From positions 1,005,122 to 1,069,121 of the forward strand of contig MU004233.1 in assembly GCA_010405405.1 (NCBI GenBank): a DNA stretch of 64,000 bases, given 5' to 3'. This DNA comes from Microthyrium microscopicum. Taxonomy: Eukaryota; Ascomycota; Dothideomycetes; Microthyriales; Microthyriaceae. Positions 24,276-36,067 of this stretch are shown piece after piece (the first letter of the stretch is position 1; every line of letters begins with the position of its first letter). Both the position numbers and the translations under genes were made by a program. The notes under the pieces were generated by a model. That model did not search any database, was not told the DNA's origin, and saw only the letters and a program-made list of their open reading frames with translations.

Positions 24276-26599
24276 TTCTTAAAGAAATGTAATTTAAGAG
24301 ACTCTTTTATAGGTAATATATTAATTAATAATTTCTAGTATATATTATTCTTATAGCCTTTAATAATTATTATTTTCTAGGCTTCTTTTATATATATAAG
24401 GGTAATATTATAAATATAGGTATTACTTAGTCTCTCTAAGTCTAGTTCTAAATTTAAATCTAGTTTTATAATTAGTAATCTTAAGAGTATATTAGAAATA
24501 GTATTTTATTTACCTAGTTTATATTAAATATTAACTCTAAATTACTATATAAATATACTTACCTTTATTAAGTTTAAATTATTTCTTTTTAGTAATATTA
24601 ATTTAAGAGAAGTTTATTTTAAAATCTAAGTTATAGTAATATAGTCTATAAAAACTATTATCTAAAGATTAGAAGCTTAAATCTAAGTCTTAACCTTACT
24701 AATTAACTAAATTAGACTTAATACCTTAAGCTAGGTTAAGTAGTATTATAATTTAATTAAAGTAAATATATATAAAAGAAAAGCTAATAATAAGATCTTT
24801 AATTACTTAATCTCTTTACTATCTATTAAATCTTCTTTAATATAGTACTAAACGCTACTATAGCCTTTTTTACTTAAATTAACGTCTCTATAAAGGTACC
24901 TATTAGTATTAAAATAATATAGAATATTTAAAGCCTTACTTTTTAAGTAAGTTTATAAGGTATTAAATATAAGCCTTAGCTTTAGTATCTTTTTAATATA
25001 AATATAATATATAAATACTATATATCCTAACTTACTCTTAAATATATCTTTAAGAAGCTTAGTCTTTTTAAGTTTAAGAAGCGTAGCTATTTATATATAT
25101 TAATAAATTATAATTCTTAGCTATTTTATTACGCTATTAAAGTATTCTAACTATACTAAAGTCTTTAAAAAAATAAGAATAGTTAAAGTAGAGATTTACT
25201 CCTCTATATAGCCTATACTAGTTCTTATAATTTACTTTCTTAGAATTATTACTATAAGGAATCTAATTATTACTTTTTCTACTACTAGCGTAATATTATT
25301 CTTATTATACTTATTAAGAAAAGTTTTAATATATAAATAATACTCTTTAAATAAAATACTCCTAATAATATAGTTATTAATATAAGCTCTTAGCTAGATT
25401 TAGTAAAAGTAGAAGAGTTAGTTATTATAATATTATATATAAAGTAGAGAGTTATAATAGCCTATTAGTACTATATTTATATACTCTATACTATAATATA
25501 TAATTACTATAAAAAAGTAATAATAATCTTTATTAACTATAAACTAGTTAAAAAAACTTTTTTTATTAAAATACGTAATATAAGTTTTTTCTTTTAATAT
25601 TTCGTAAATATCTAATATATCTAGGATTAGATAGTTATTATAAATTATAAGTCTATTTAATCCTCTTATATCTTAAACTAGTCTACCTTTATAAGTAATA
25701 GTTCTATTAGCCTAGTAGAAATTCTTTTAAATAATAAATATTAGCTAAGTAAATAATATAAAGTCCTTCTACTAGTTTATTTTTCTATCTTTATAAGCTT
25801 AGTTATAGATTTTATTAATTAAAGCCTCTCTTATAAGTTCTACTAAATATAGTTTATTTCTTAGCTTTTAATCTATAGCTATACGCTAGTTAATAATTAA
25901 AGGAATTTTTAATTAGTCTTTTTCTTCTTACTTAACTAGCCTAATATTCTTTAAAAATACTTTTAAATATTATTATAAAATTTTATTATATACTTTATAT
26001 TATATATTATTTTTAAAAGCTATTATACTAAATAATAGTTTTCTAATATTTTTTAGATCTATATTAAAATATAGTTCTACTTTCTTTACTAGAGTTTATA
26101 AACTAGCTAAGTACTAAGAATTAATTTACTTTATATTATTTTCTTTAGCTTTTTCTAGCGTAGTTTAATTTAGATTTTTCTATCTAAATTTTAGCTATTT
26201 CTCTCTTAGTAATATAATATACTTATTATAAACTTCTAACTATAATAATATATTCTACGTAGTATCTAATATATTTTATTTATTTATACTCTTAAGTTAT
26301 AATCTTTTATAAATAAAAACTAGTAGTAGGATTTTTTAGTTACTTAAAGTTTTTAGTAATATTAGTAACTTTTTTAAAATAGCTATATAGTCTACTAGAG
26401 CTAAACTTTTTAGTAAAGTTTTAAAAGCTTTAGAAATTTCTTAATATATAAGAATAGCTTAAATAAAGATTATAAGAGCCTATTATAAAGCTATAAGAGC
26501 TAAGCTTATTTAAGAAATATTTTTATTACTTATTTTAGATCTATGAATTTTTTACTAAAGTATAAGAATTAGCTTAAGTAAAGCTAGGATTAGCTACTA

Positions 26600-26880
26600 C
26601 TACTTTACTAAAGCTAAGCTTAAAGAAGAATTTAATTATAGCTTAATTAAAGCTTACTAAAATTTTTACTATAAAGTAAAGTAGCTTTTAAGTAAAGATA
26701 AAATAAACTCTTTAGCTATAACTAGAACTAAGCTTAAAGAAGTATTTAATTATAACTTAATTAGAGCTTACTAAAAATTCTACTATAAAGTAAAGTAGCT
26801 TTTAAGTAAAGATAGGATAAGCTTCTTAGCTATAACTAGAACTAAGCTTAAAGAAGAATTTAATTATAACTATAACGCAT
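26600..26880. repeat. Tandem repeat, 114-bp unit, about 2.5 copies
   Basis: The block beginning AGCTTAAAGAAG recurs at 26617, 26731 and 26845, exactly 114 bp apart, with most intervening sequence shared (GTAAAGTAGCTTTTAAGTAAAG in each of the two full units). It lies inside the outer fossil element, upstream of its reverse-transcriptase remnant. The unit length is a multiple of three. Confidence 0.8.
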
Positions 26881-27149
26881 AGCTTAAGTCTAAAACTCTT
26901 AATATAGAAATAGCTTAAAAGTCTTTTAAATTTCTATATAATTTTTATATAGTAGGATTATATATAATAAGTATATATATTTTAGATTAAGCTTAGGCTA
27001 TACTAGTAGAAATCTTTACTATATTTAAAGTAAGTTATAAAATTAATAATAAAATAAGTAGCTTAAAAAGAACTAGTTAATTTAATATATTTACTATAAT
27101 ATTTAATACTTATTAAGTTATATCTATTAAAGGCGTAATCTTATAAGTA

Positions 27150-27941
27150 TATTAGTAAAAGTTAAGCTCTGCTAGCAGTCCTAGTAAGTGCCTACTAGGA
27201 CGTTAGTCCGTTAGTCTATGTCTAATATATTAGGTTAACTTGTTACCTAAGGACTAGTAGGATAGGAGCCAAATTTTGGTAGGAGAATAGGGATCTTAGC
27301 TTGGCAAGGAATATTAAAACTAACAACGAGATTCTCTAAGTCTAACCTTCCTTTCTAATAGATTACTAGCTAACTAGCCTAATACGGATACTGTTCTTTT
27401 GCCTATAGGTAAAAATAATGAGTTTAATAGGTATTTTAAAAGAACTAGCTAAATCCGTTAAGGTTTCATAGAGTTAGTAAGGGTAGAAGATATAAAACGC
27501 TACTTAAACTTTAGGTTGTTAAGCTATACTTTTTATATCTAGGCTGCACTTAGTAATAAGGCTTTAATAATCTATAACCTATATATAATAATACTCGTCT
27601 TAACGAGCTCTATCTAATGGTGTTACTTATATTATTATAGCTAGCCTAATTAGGAAGTTATTCTAAAAGTCATTTTTAGTAAAATAATAATTGCTGCATC
27701 TCAATGGCTATTAGGGTTAGGGTAATATAAATTACATAATAATATAGCCCTAATCTAGGGCTACAAAATAGTATATAAATTATACGCTAGGCCCTACTAG
27801 GAAGTAAAATAATAATAGAAACGTTTTTAATCTAATAATAGTAAACTTATAGAACCTGCCAAGACCTGCCAGGACTTATAGAATTCCTTAGGACTATTAG
27901 GATATCTTCTCTTCCTAAGCTGAGCTTAACTTTTGCCAATG
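27150..27941. mobile_element. Non-autonomous TIR DNA transposon, about 0.79 kb, probable TA target site
   Basis: The ends are inverted repeats: AAAAGTTAAGCTC near 27157-27169 and GAGCTTAACTTTT at 27922-27934. The match extends outward to about 20 bp if a few transition differences are allowed. TA dinucleotides sit just outside both ends (27148-27149, 27942-27943), as in Tc1/mariner and pogo/Fot1 insertions. No transposase frame is present. Unlike everything around it, the interior keeps many CpA and TpG dinucleotides and has clearly higher GC. It therefore probably landed after most of the RIP of the surrounding fossil. Superfamily is inferred from the TA site only. Confidence 0.65.
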
Positions 27942-30900
27942 TAATAATATATCTATTTTAAGGTATATAAGAATAATTTTTTATAATAGAAACTTTTACT
28001 ATAGTATTTATACTTATAATTAAGTTTCTTTTAGTATTAAGTTCTATAAAGCTTTTAATAGCTATAGAGCTTACTACTATAAGTATAGGGTTATTTATAT
28101 ATAGCTTCTTAAGACTTTAAACTAATATATTAAGTTTTTAAATATTAGGATTATTATTTAGTTCTTAATAAAAATAGGCGCCCTTTAATATAATAAAAGC
28201 TATAAAGAAATAAATAGTAAGTAGTTTATAAGCTTTATAATTTATAAAGTTCTAAATAAACCTAAGCTTAGAGTTTTAAAAAATAATTATAAGTTACTAC
28301 GTAGTATTATAAATTTCTAAGAAGTAAGTATCTAAGTTAATAATATTTAATATTATACCTCCTTACTTACTAAGAGAAGGAAACTAGTAAGGAATAAATA
28401 AAAAAGATTTATTAAGAAGTAAATATTTTCTAGCTATAGTAATTTTAATTATAACTACTATATAAGGAGAGATTATAATATTAGTTATAGCTTTTATAAG
28501 TTATTTAACTTCTACTTATTCTATAGTAAATATAGTAAAAAGGGTCTAGAAGAATTCTAAGTTTTTTAATCCTTTAAATAAATCTAGTCTTTTTTTAAGC
28601 TCTTTAGTTAAGTATAGTAATCTTTTTATCTTAAAATTTAATAAAGCTCTAATTAGTTCTAATATATTTATTATAATTAAAAATAGTTTATTTAAATTCT
28701 TTATAACTTAGAACTTTACTTTAAAATAAAGTAAAGCCTTATCTTCTTAATAATTATATTTATAAATATAGATTAATAGTTTAATATATAACTTTACCTA
28801 TATTAGCTTATTATATATATAGAAAATTAATAGAGAACCTTATATTATAATAATAGCTTTTAGTACTATCTACTTTAAAGTAATTACTCTAATATAACTA
28901 AGTATAGTACTATTATCTACTATAAGCTTATAAAGAGTAGTATTATATTTAAAAGAGACTAATATAGTAATATAATAATAGTACTTAAAGTTTTTACCTT
29001 TTATTAATACTAGTTTTTAAGTTAACTTAATAATTTTAACTTTAATATTAGTTATTATATAGTTAACTTTTATTATTATCTACTACGTATTTATTATAGT
29101 AAACTTTACTACTCTAAGCTTACTTTCTTTATACTAGTATAATTTACCTAAGTAATAAAATAAAGTATTATATAAATTAAAAATTATATAGTAGCTTTAG
29201 TATTTATAAACTTATAAAGTATCTATATTTATTATTTAAGATATTAAGTTTATATAGTAGCTTTCTTCTTTAAATTTATAGATATCCTCTAAGTCTAAGA
29301 CCTTATTATTATTTTTATAGTCTAAGTACTAATCTTAATCTTAGCTATATTACTCCTAATTTATAAAGTTTTGTTTTTTAGATTAATTTTTATCTATTTT
29401 TATATAGCCTTAGCTCTTATTCTATATTCTTAGCTCTTAAGTATTACTTATATAGAAAACCTATAAATATTTATTAAATAGCTTACTATTAGGAGTAGTA
29501 TATTTTTAAGAGTTCCTAATAGACTCTCTTAATAAATTTATATTACTAAGATATTTCTATATTTACTAATTTAAGTTCTTCTAATTGTTTATTATATTTC
29601 TACTTTTTTAATATAGTATTTATACTTACTAGTAGTCTTAGTTAAAGTTTTAATTTGCCTTATTATAATAATATATATATTAATTATTACTTAATTAATT
29701 ATTCTAGTTATAGTATAAGGAAGAATTTACGCCTTTAGAATTTAAATAATTAAAACTTATATAAGGTTTTATAAATAACTTATAGTATAGTATAGAGTTT
29801 AAAGATTTATACTTTAACTTTTTAAAATAGCGTATAGCTAATTCTTACTATATATCTTTTCTACTTATTAGAATCTATATTTAATTACTAATATTAGTAT
29901 TATAAACTAGCTCTAATATTTTACGTTATAATTTAATATCTAGTTTATTTTAAGCCTAATATAACTAATTATAATTTTTAAAATTAGTATTACTTACTTT
30001 TTAATAAACCTATCTAAACTATCTAATAAGTTCTTATTTCTCTACTACGTCTTATAAAAAGTAAATTAAAGCTATATCTAAGGTAAGTTCTTTTATAGCC
30101 TAATTTTAGTTAGATATAAAGTTTTATAATAACTAGTCCTCCTAGTTATTAATTACTAAGCCTTTTTAAAGTTTTAATTATTATATTAAACTTAATAATA
30201 TATAAAGTTTAAATATAATACTATATAAGTACTTAAAAACTCTTATATATATAATATAAGAAGGACTTTATAAAGTAGTATCTTAAAGTCAATCTATAAA
30301 TATATAAATATTTTAAAATATAACTTTACCTTTAATTATAAGAAGGTCTAACTTACTAAAGCTTTAAAGATAATTAAGCTAAAAGCTTTTAACCTATCTA
30401 GCCTTAAACTTTTTATAATAGCTTTTCTTCTTATTATCTTTAGAATTACTTTAAGATTATATATTTTAATTATAATTCCTAGTTTTAAGCTTATTTAATA
30501 GAACTTTAATTAAGTATAGAATTATTAAAAAGAAATTAAGATTATTATTTACTAGCTATAAAAGTATATTATTACTATATTCTAAAAATATACTTCTTAA
30601 TATACTTTTTATATAGGCTATCTCTACTTATATCTCTACGTAAAGAACTTATACTCCTTTAACTTATAATATAAAGGTTAGCTAAGAAGGAAATTGCTTA
30701 GTAACTCTTAGCTAAGACTATAATTAATTTATTCTAAAGGCTTAACCTTTAAAAGAATAAGAAAGAATATTTATATAGAATAAAGTTAATAAGCCTATAA
30801 CTCTCTCTATAAGTTTTACTTTTAACTTTATATTCTTTTATTTTAATGCTTCTATATATTACTATATTTACTTAATTAAGGTTTATAGCTTTTCTCTATT

Positions 30901-33027
30901 ATTAGTATTAAAGAATAATATTACGTTTAATATAAGCTAAAGAAAACTTTACTTATTCTTAAGCTTAGTTTCTAACTATACTAGTTAGCTTAGAGAAAAC
31001 TTTAGCATTAGGATATATTTAGTATATAATAAATTTAAAAATAGTCTACTTACTAATATTAAAAATAATATAGTTTCTAACTCTATAGTAATTAATATAA
31101 AATTTATTAAATTAATCTACTAATATAGAGTAAAAGCTATAAATACTAATTACTCTATTATATATTATAGTATTATATTTTTAATAATAAGCTAAGACGT
31201 TAAGACTTAATCCTTTACTTAGTCCTTTATATTTACTAATAAGATTAAAGAATTAACTTATATTATTAATCTAGCTCTTATTTTTCTTAGATTAGAAATT
31301 AGTCTTTAAAGTAAATAGACTAAAGCTTATATAAGTAATAGTAATTAAACTTATAGTTCTAAAAGATACTAGACTTCTTTTACCTAATTATTAATCTCTT
31401 TTTTCTCTACCTTAAAATTCTACTCTAGAACTATAAAGCTAATAGTATTTATATTAATAAGCTAAAGATTATTAAAATTCTTAAATAGCTTTTTATATTT
31501 TTTATAGCTATTAATTAAAGCTTAATTATAAATCTAGTATCTTTATACTTTTTATTTTTTACTTAATAGTAGAAGTATAGAGGCTAAAAACTCTTTCTTT
31601 TTTTAGAACTTTTTAAGTTAACTTTATAATTCTTTTCTATATAGATTTTATAGCTTTTAATAAGAAAGCTAAAAGTTTTTAAAGTAATTTTTTCTTAGAT
31701 TATTTATTACTAGCTCTTTTAGGCTAATAAGATTTAGCTTATTTCTTAATAAGCTAACGTTTCTACTATAAATAATAAACTATACTTCTATTAATCTAGG
31801 GATATTATTTATATTTAGGTTATTAATAATAATAAGAGAAAATTCTTTACTAGTTAAAAATTTTTAGGGCTAGACTTAGAAATTTAAAAACTTTAAATAG
31901 TACTTTAGCTACTTATAGTAAGTAACTTTACTTATATTTATAAGAGTTAAAAGAAATTCTTTACTAATAATAGACTTTTAGTTACTAGTTAGATAAGTCT
32001 ACTATAGATTTATAAGCTTATAATTTTTTATAGCTAAAAGTTTTATTATACTTTTAAGGTACTAAAAAAATATTTTTACTAGTAGTTCTTTATTAGAAAA
32101 AAGTTAAAAGTAGTAACTATAGCTAAACTAGTAGAAAGTTTTAATAAGGAAATATTTTAGTAGTTATTTAGTATTAATAAAAGATCTACTAGTATAGTAA
32201 ATAGTTTTTAAGTATAGTTAAAAATTATAGCTAAGTAACTACTATATTAACACTATAAAAAGAATCTTATTATATCTACTAATATACTAATAACTATTAA
32301 ATTTTTAAAGAAGTTAGAATTTAAAAGCTAAGAAGATTTTATTAAAGTCTAGTTAAGAAATAGTATAAAAAGAAGAAATATTATAATAGTAGTATAAATA
32401 AGAGAGTTATATAAAAAGGTAAATAAAAGGTTATTATAATAAGAGATAATAAAAAGTAGTTATTAGAAATAATAATAAGAGAGTAATAGTCTAAGAGAAT
32501 AATAGAAGTTAAAGTAAAAGTAACTTATTAAGAATTAAGCTACCTATTCTAAAAGTTATTACTAGAATAATTATACTATAGTTAAAAGTTTAGTAGAGTA
32601 ATTAGTCTTATACTATAAGAACTTTATAAACTTAGTAAATATATATACTAATTTATAAAGAGTATAGTAGTTTTAAAAGAAGAGTTAGTAATAATATATT
32701 AGTAATATTTTAGATACGCTATAGATATCTTTAATACTTATAAAGTAAGTAGTTATATATTATATTATTCTTATAGTAGATAAAAGGAATATAAGTAAAG
32801 GAAATAAGATTATTAAGAAGAATATAGAATATTTAGTTAATCTAAACTATTATACTCTTTAGAAAACTAAATTTTATAATAATGCTCTTATAGAGAGAAG
32901 AGAGAGTTATATCTAGTAATTAATTATTAATTCTTTAGTACGTATATCTTTAAGGTTAGATTTAATCTTTTAATAGTTAAAATAATAACTAATATCCTAA
33001 TATTTAGAATAACTTATTACTACTATT

Positions 33028-33167
33028 TAAAAAGGCATAATATAAATTATATAGTAGTAGTAAGATAGTATTATTAGAGTCCTCCCTCTAAGAGAGGATA
33101 TACAAGCTAAGACTACCTACTAAAGATACCCCAACGCCTTACCCTTTTGGGAAGGCATCCCGTATCA
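33028..33167. repeat. Right LTR of the outer fossil element
   Basis: 140-bp direct repeat of 14696-14835, followed by the target duplication AACCA. Its outer half (about 33080-33167) keeps normal GC while the inner half is decayed, so the RIP boundary lies inside this LTR. Confidence 0.87.
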
Positions 33168-33172
33168 AACCA

Positions 33173-34059
33173 CCATCCTGGCGAAGCGGCCACGCCCCTG
33201 AATGATACTGGTCATCAAAGTGCAGGTATCATCGTTCTAGGAGCCTGCGCGATGCTACTCCCACAATTCCGTATGGATATGGGACTTATGCGACTAGTGG
33301 ATAGTGAACTAACGAAAGCCGGCTTTAGATCCTCGAGCGCATCACCATGTCTAGTTAATAGAGGGCAATGTCACTGCTTTCAAGTATGAAAACGTTGGCC
33401 TGCAGATCAACATCGCAAGGAACGTCTACACAAACATGTACCAAACTACCATATAGATCCCAACCAAACGCCGCAGCTCATTGAGATGCCGTTGGTCAGA
33501 GAGGAGAGGAAAGAGTTTCTAGGTGGAATCATGCATGGCTTTTACAATCCAGGTAAGCTCTCTGCAGTGTTGAGCAGTACCATGATACTGAGACATTTAG
33601 GTTGCAGCAATGCCCAACTAGCCTCTGGCCTTTCTCACCATGATCCGAAAACAGTAATTGCGCCCAGAAGGACCCATTGCATCCTGGTATGGTTGATCCA
33701 AATTTTCTCGGATTCTCAGGTGTCGAGTTCATCACGGAGGGAAATCTTCTACCGAAAATCAGTAAGGAAATCAAATTGTGGACGAAGGATTGTTTAGAAA
33801 AGTGCGGAATTGACCGGCGTCACTATGAAGATAGGTTAGACTTGTACAGTGACAACTGGATGGATAGCATTTTGAAGGCTATGGGAGTTGATCACAGTTT
33901 TTGGACCATGCCCCGGATTGAGTGTGGAAGATAAACATTATACATTGTAATAAAAACTGTCGTGGTATCTGGCTATAAACGGCCGTTCGTTGCTAAATTG
34001 TAAAAGTCCAGCACTCTATGGTGCTCTCTTGTTGCAGTCGAGATGGCTTCATCGCTTTC
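33173..34059 (+). pseudogene. Unrecognised gene remnant beside the repeat island, and spacer
   Basis: Open stretches on the plus strand look like real coding sequence in pieces. About 33390-33552 reads ...NQTPQLIEMPLVREERKEFL and ends at a possible donor (GGTAAGC at 33552). About 33660-33934 reads PNFLGFSGVEFITEGNLLPK and ends with DNWMDSILKAMGVDHSFW before a stop at 33932-33934. The two could be exons of one gene, but no single donor/acceptor pair I tried joins them cleanly. No start region is convincing and the outer retroelement begins only ~220 bp upstream of the first piece. I do not recognise the family. Best read as the 3' part of a gene whose 5' part is missing or decayed. Confidence 0.4.
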
Positions 34060-35232
34060 TCATAAGTCTGTTTTGGCGATCAATATTCCGTAGGGATCGC
34101 GATCCCGTTCGCTGACTTCAATGTTAACGTAGCCATCGTCCCATGCTTCAGCCAAGTCTTCGTCCTGTCCATTTGCTTGCTGTCCTTCCTCTTTTCGGAG
34201 TGCTTCCCATTCTTTCGCAACCTCTTCTTGTAATTGAAGTTTCAGCACGCTGTGTAAGAACCCTCGCTCAGTATTGCTGTGAAACAGCGCAACCACCACT
34301 TGTCCTCGTTCGATCGCTCCCAATGCCTCATGATGCGATAATTCGCCCGTAAACAGCAGATCCACGTCCTGGAGCGGAGTGAGCAAACTTCCACCAGATC
34401 CCGCACATATCCCGACAGACTGAATACTGATGTCCTCCAGCCTCTTGTCCTGCGGTATAGCGATTGGGAATCCTTTTGGATTACCCACTCCCCTCCCAAT
34501 CCGGTCTATCAGCGATGATAGAGATTGCTTCTCCTTGAATCGCACCACCCTTCCCTGCCCAGCACCCGGATGCGTCTCCGAATCAAATGCCTTGATCGGC
34601 TCTCTCGAATGTTCCACTGCATTAAGCTTCAGATCCGCATTCTCATGCAGTGACGCCGTCGACGGATGATGCGCGAGCAGATATGTAGGCCTCTTGCCCT
34701 TGAACGGATCCGGATGCGCTTCAAACGGGAAGCCATCCTCTTCTCCTCCTGTCTCGCCTGCATTACTCTCAGCCTCGATATGATCCGGCACTGTCGCCGG
34801 TTGGCCAGTCACTATATCCGCCAACCAGTCATTGATACCGCCCGGCGCTGAGTCTAGCGCTGTATGTGGACTGTATACACTAATCCCCTCCGCCGCTAAT
34901 CTTAACAGTGAACGCTGTTGGGTATCTGCCAGTGTCAGAGCTTTCAGTCCTCTGAAGATGATAGGGTGGTACGCAATAACGACGCTGTCCTTGCGCTCAA
35001 TAGCTTCGTCGGCTACCGCGCGGGTCAGATCGACTGTGAGGAGAACGGAGTTCATTTGCCGACGTAACGGGTCAAATGGAGCTTCAAGAAGGAGGCCAGT
35101 GTTGTCCCAACTTTTGTCGGCGAGAGATTCGGGGTAGAGCTTGCGCATGGCACGTACGACGGCCTTGGAGAAGGGCGCAGAGCCCAGGGTGTTGGACATC
35201 CTGAAAGCGTTTTGCACCGTGGGCCTGAACAT
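34060..35232 (-). CDS. NIF3: NIF3-family protein (NGG1-interacting factor 3 / GTP cyclohydrolase 1 type 2-like)
   Basis: A single-exon gene of 390 residues on the minus strand. It belongs to the widespread NIF3/DUF34 family of di-metal proteins. Visible family blocks are SWDNTGLLLE near the N-terminus, LLTVDLTRAVADEA, the first metal motif IAYHPIIFRG, VYSPHTALDSAPGGINDWLA, and at the C-terminus the second metal motif DLLFTGELSHHEALGA followed by ALFHSNTERGFL. The biochemical role of the family is unsettled; the cyclohydrolase name is historical. The middle section (about 150-240) is a low-conservation insert usual in fungi. Two ATGs 11 codons apart are possible starts; the short FRPTVQNAFR leader after the first could be a weak mitochondrial presequence. 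It is head-to-head with the BolA gene. Confidence 0.93.
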   Translation of the reverse strand: MFRPTVQNAFRMSNTLGSAPFSKAVVRAMRKLYPESLADKSWDNTGLLLEAPFDPLRRQMNSVLLTVDLTRAVADEAIERKDSVVIAYHPIIFRGLKALTLADTQQRSLLRLAAEGISVYSPHTALDSAPGGINDWLADIVTGQPATVPDHIEAESNAGETGGEEDGFPFEAHPDPFKGKRPTYLLAHHPSTASLHENADLKLNAVEHSREPIKAFDSETHPGAGQGRVVRFKEKQSLSSLIDRIGRGVGNPKGFPIAIPQDKRLEDISIQSVGICAGSGGSLLTPLQDVDLLFTGELSHHEALGAIERGQVVVALFHSNTERGFLHSVLKLQLQEEVAKEWEALRKEEGQQANGQDEDLAEAWDDGYVNIEVSERDRDPYGILIAKTDL

Positions 35233-35539
35233 TCAGAGAAAGAGCAGTTGAAAGCGAGGATCAGACCATGGTGAGTCTGGGGTCAAGATAGGAGATTGTT
35301 GTTCTGATTGTTGCTTCCCCTGTCGAGGGAGTTGGAGCTCAAGGATCTTGGGTTGTTGGAGCTCCCTGGTCTCAAGCTTGATTCAAATTGAACGCTTGTG
35401 CGCTAGTGCCTGAAGTGTGCTAGTGGATATCGTCATTCCATCAGATAACTTTTGTTGGAAAAGATCAAGATAACACTTTGTATCGCTCAAGCATCGGAAT
35501 TCCACAACTTGTCTGACAATACTACACGCCCTTTGTACA
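35233..35539. promoter_or_regulatory. Divergent promoter of NIF3 and the BolA gene
   Basis: 307 bp separate the two start codons. No specific transcription-factor site stands out. A short repeat-like stretch with GAGTTGGAGCTC and TTGGAGCTCCC occurs near 35330-35366. Confidence 0.45.
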
Positions 35540-35901
35540 ATGGCTGAAACAGAACCTGTTCCTACCAGTGGCGTCACAGAGCACACCATTACAACGCTGC
35601 TCCAAAAGCCTGCTACTGAGGGTGGTTTAGGAGAGGGTACAAAGGTCGTGAAATTTGGCGACGATTCCGGTAATTCTTTTAGGCTTTTGTATTTTAGATA
35701 AGACCTAATGAATCTACAGGAGGATGTGGACAAATGTTGAATGCAACTATCGTGTCCGAGTCGTTCCAGGGCAAACGAAGTCTGGCACGACACAAGCTCG
35801 TAAACTCAGCTCTCAAGACGGATATCGCAAAGATTCATGCTTGGACTGCTACATGCTACACTCCAGAAGAATGGGAAAAGAAGCAGACTGCAAGCTCTTG
35901 A
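35540..35901 (+). CDS. BolA-like protein
   Basis: Two exons, 35540-35669 and 35720-35901, give 103 residues; the 50-bp intron is GTAATT...CTACAG with a CCTAAT branch-like site. Only the spliced form shows the family, which is why it is easily missed. The first exon ends VVKFGDDSG, and the second begins GCGQMLNATIVSESFQGK and runs through RHKLVNSALKTDIAKIHAW to CYTPEEW. This includes the BolA/IbaG core, with the invariant HKLVN-type histidine that helps bind [2Fe-2S] together with a monothiol glutaredoxin. Eukaryotic BolA proteins assist iron-sulfur cluster delivery (mitochondrial Bol1/Bol3) or iron regulation (Fra2). The conserved CGQM cysteine fits the mitochondrial or cytosolic Bol1/Bol3 branch better than Fra2. 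No clear presequence is seen. Confidence 0.9.
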
Positions 35902-36067
35902 TAAGGTCACAGTGAGAAATAGATGGAGCACTAGAAGATACCCAAGATGACTCACGCGTCATCAACATTGAAGTCATGTAGCATGAGAAAATGAAAATCA
36001 TGTTCTAAAGCTATTACTATCATATACACAGTGTATTCCACATGTGGCCAAACTCCAATCATGAAAG

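Larger units (their letters stand above)
14696..33167 (-). mobile_element. Fossil LTR retrotransposon (Gypsy type), outer member of a nest
   Basis: Direct repeats of 140 bp at 14696-14835 and 33028-33167 are its LTRs. They are flanked by the 5-bp target duplication AACCA (14691-14695 and 33168-33172). Its coding strand is minus: a Gypsy-like reverse transcriptase is still recognisable at roughly 25.7-25.2 kb, with RNase H and integrase expected below that and gag-like sequence tentatively around 29.6-28 kb. It is interrupted by a second Gypsy element (16380-24275) and a TIR DNA element (27150-27941); without them it would be about 9.8 kb, long for the family. It is thoroughly broken, with very many breaks (well over a hundred by eye) from RIP-type decay. 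It is older than both insertions. LTR divergence cannot date it because RIP dominates. Confidence 0.85.

Noticed and set aside
27706-27718. TTAGGGTTAGGG, possible interstitial telomere repeat
   Set aside because: Only two units are present, within a TIR transposon; too short to mean a former telomere.
14696-33167. Reading the AT-rich island as a centromere or an unexplained AT isochore
   Set aside because: LTR pairs, two target-site duplications and recognisable Gypsy domains explain it as nested, RIP-decayed retroelements.
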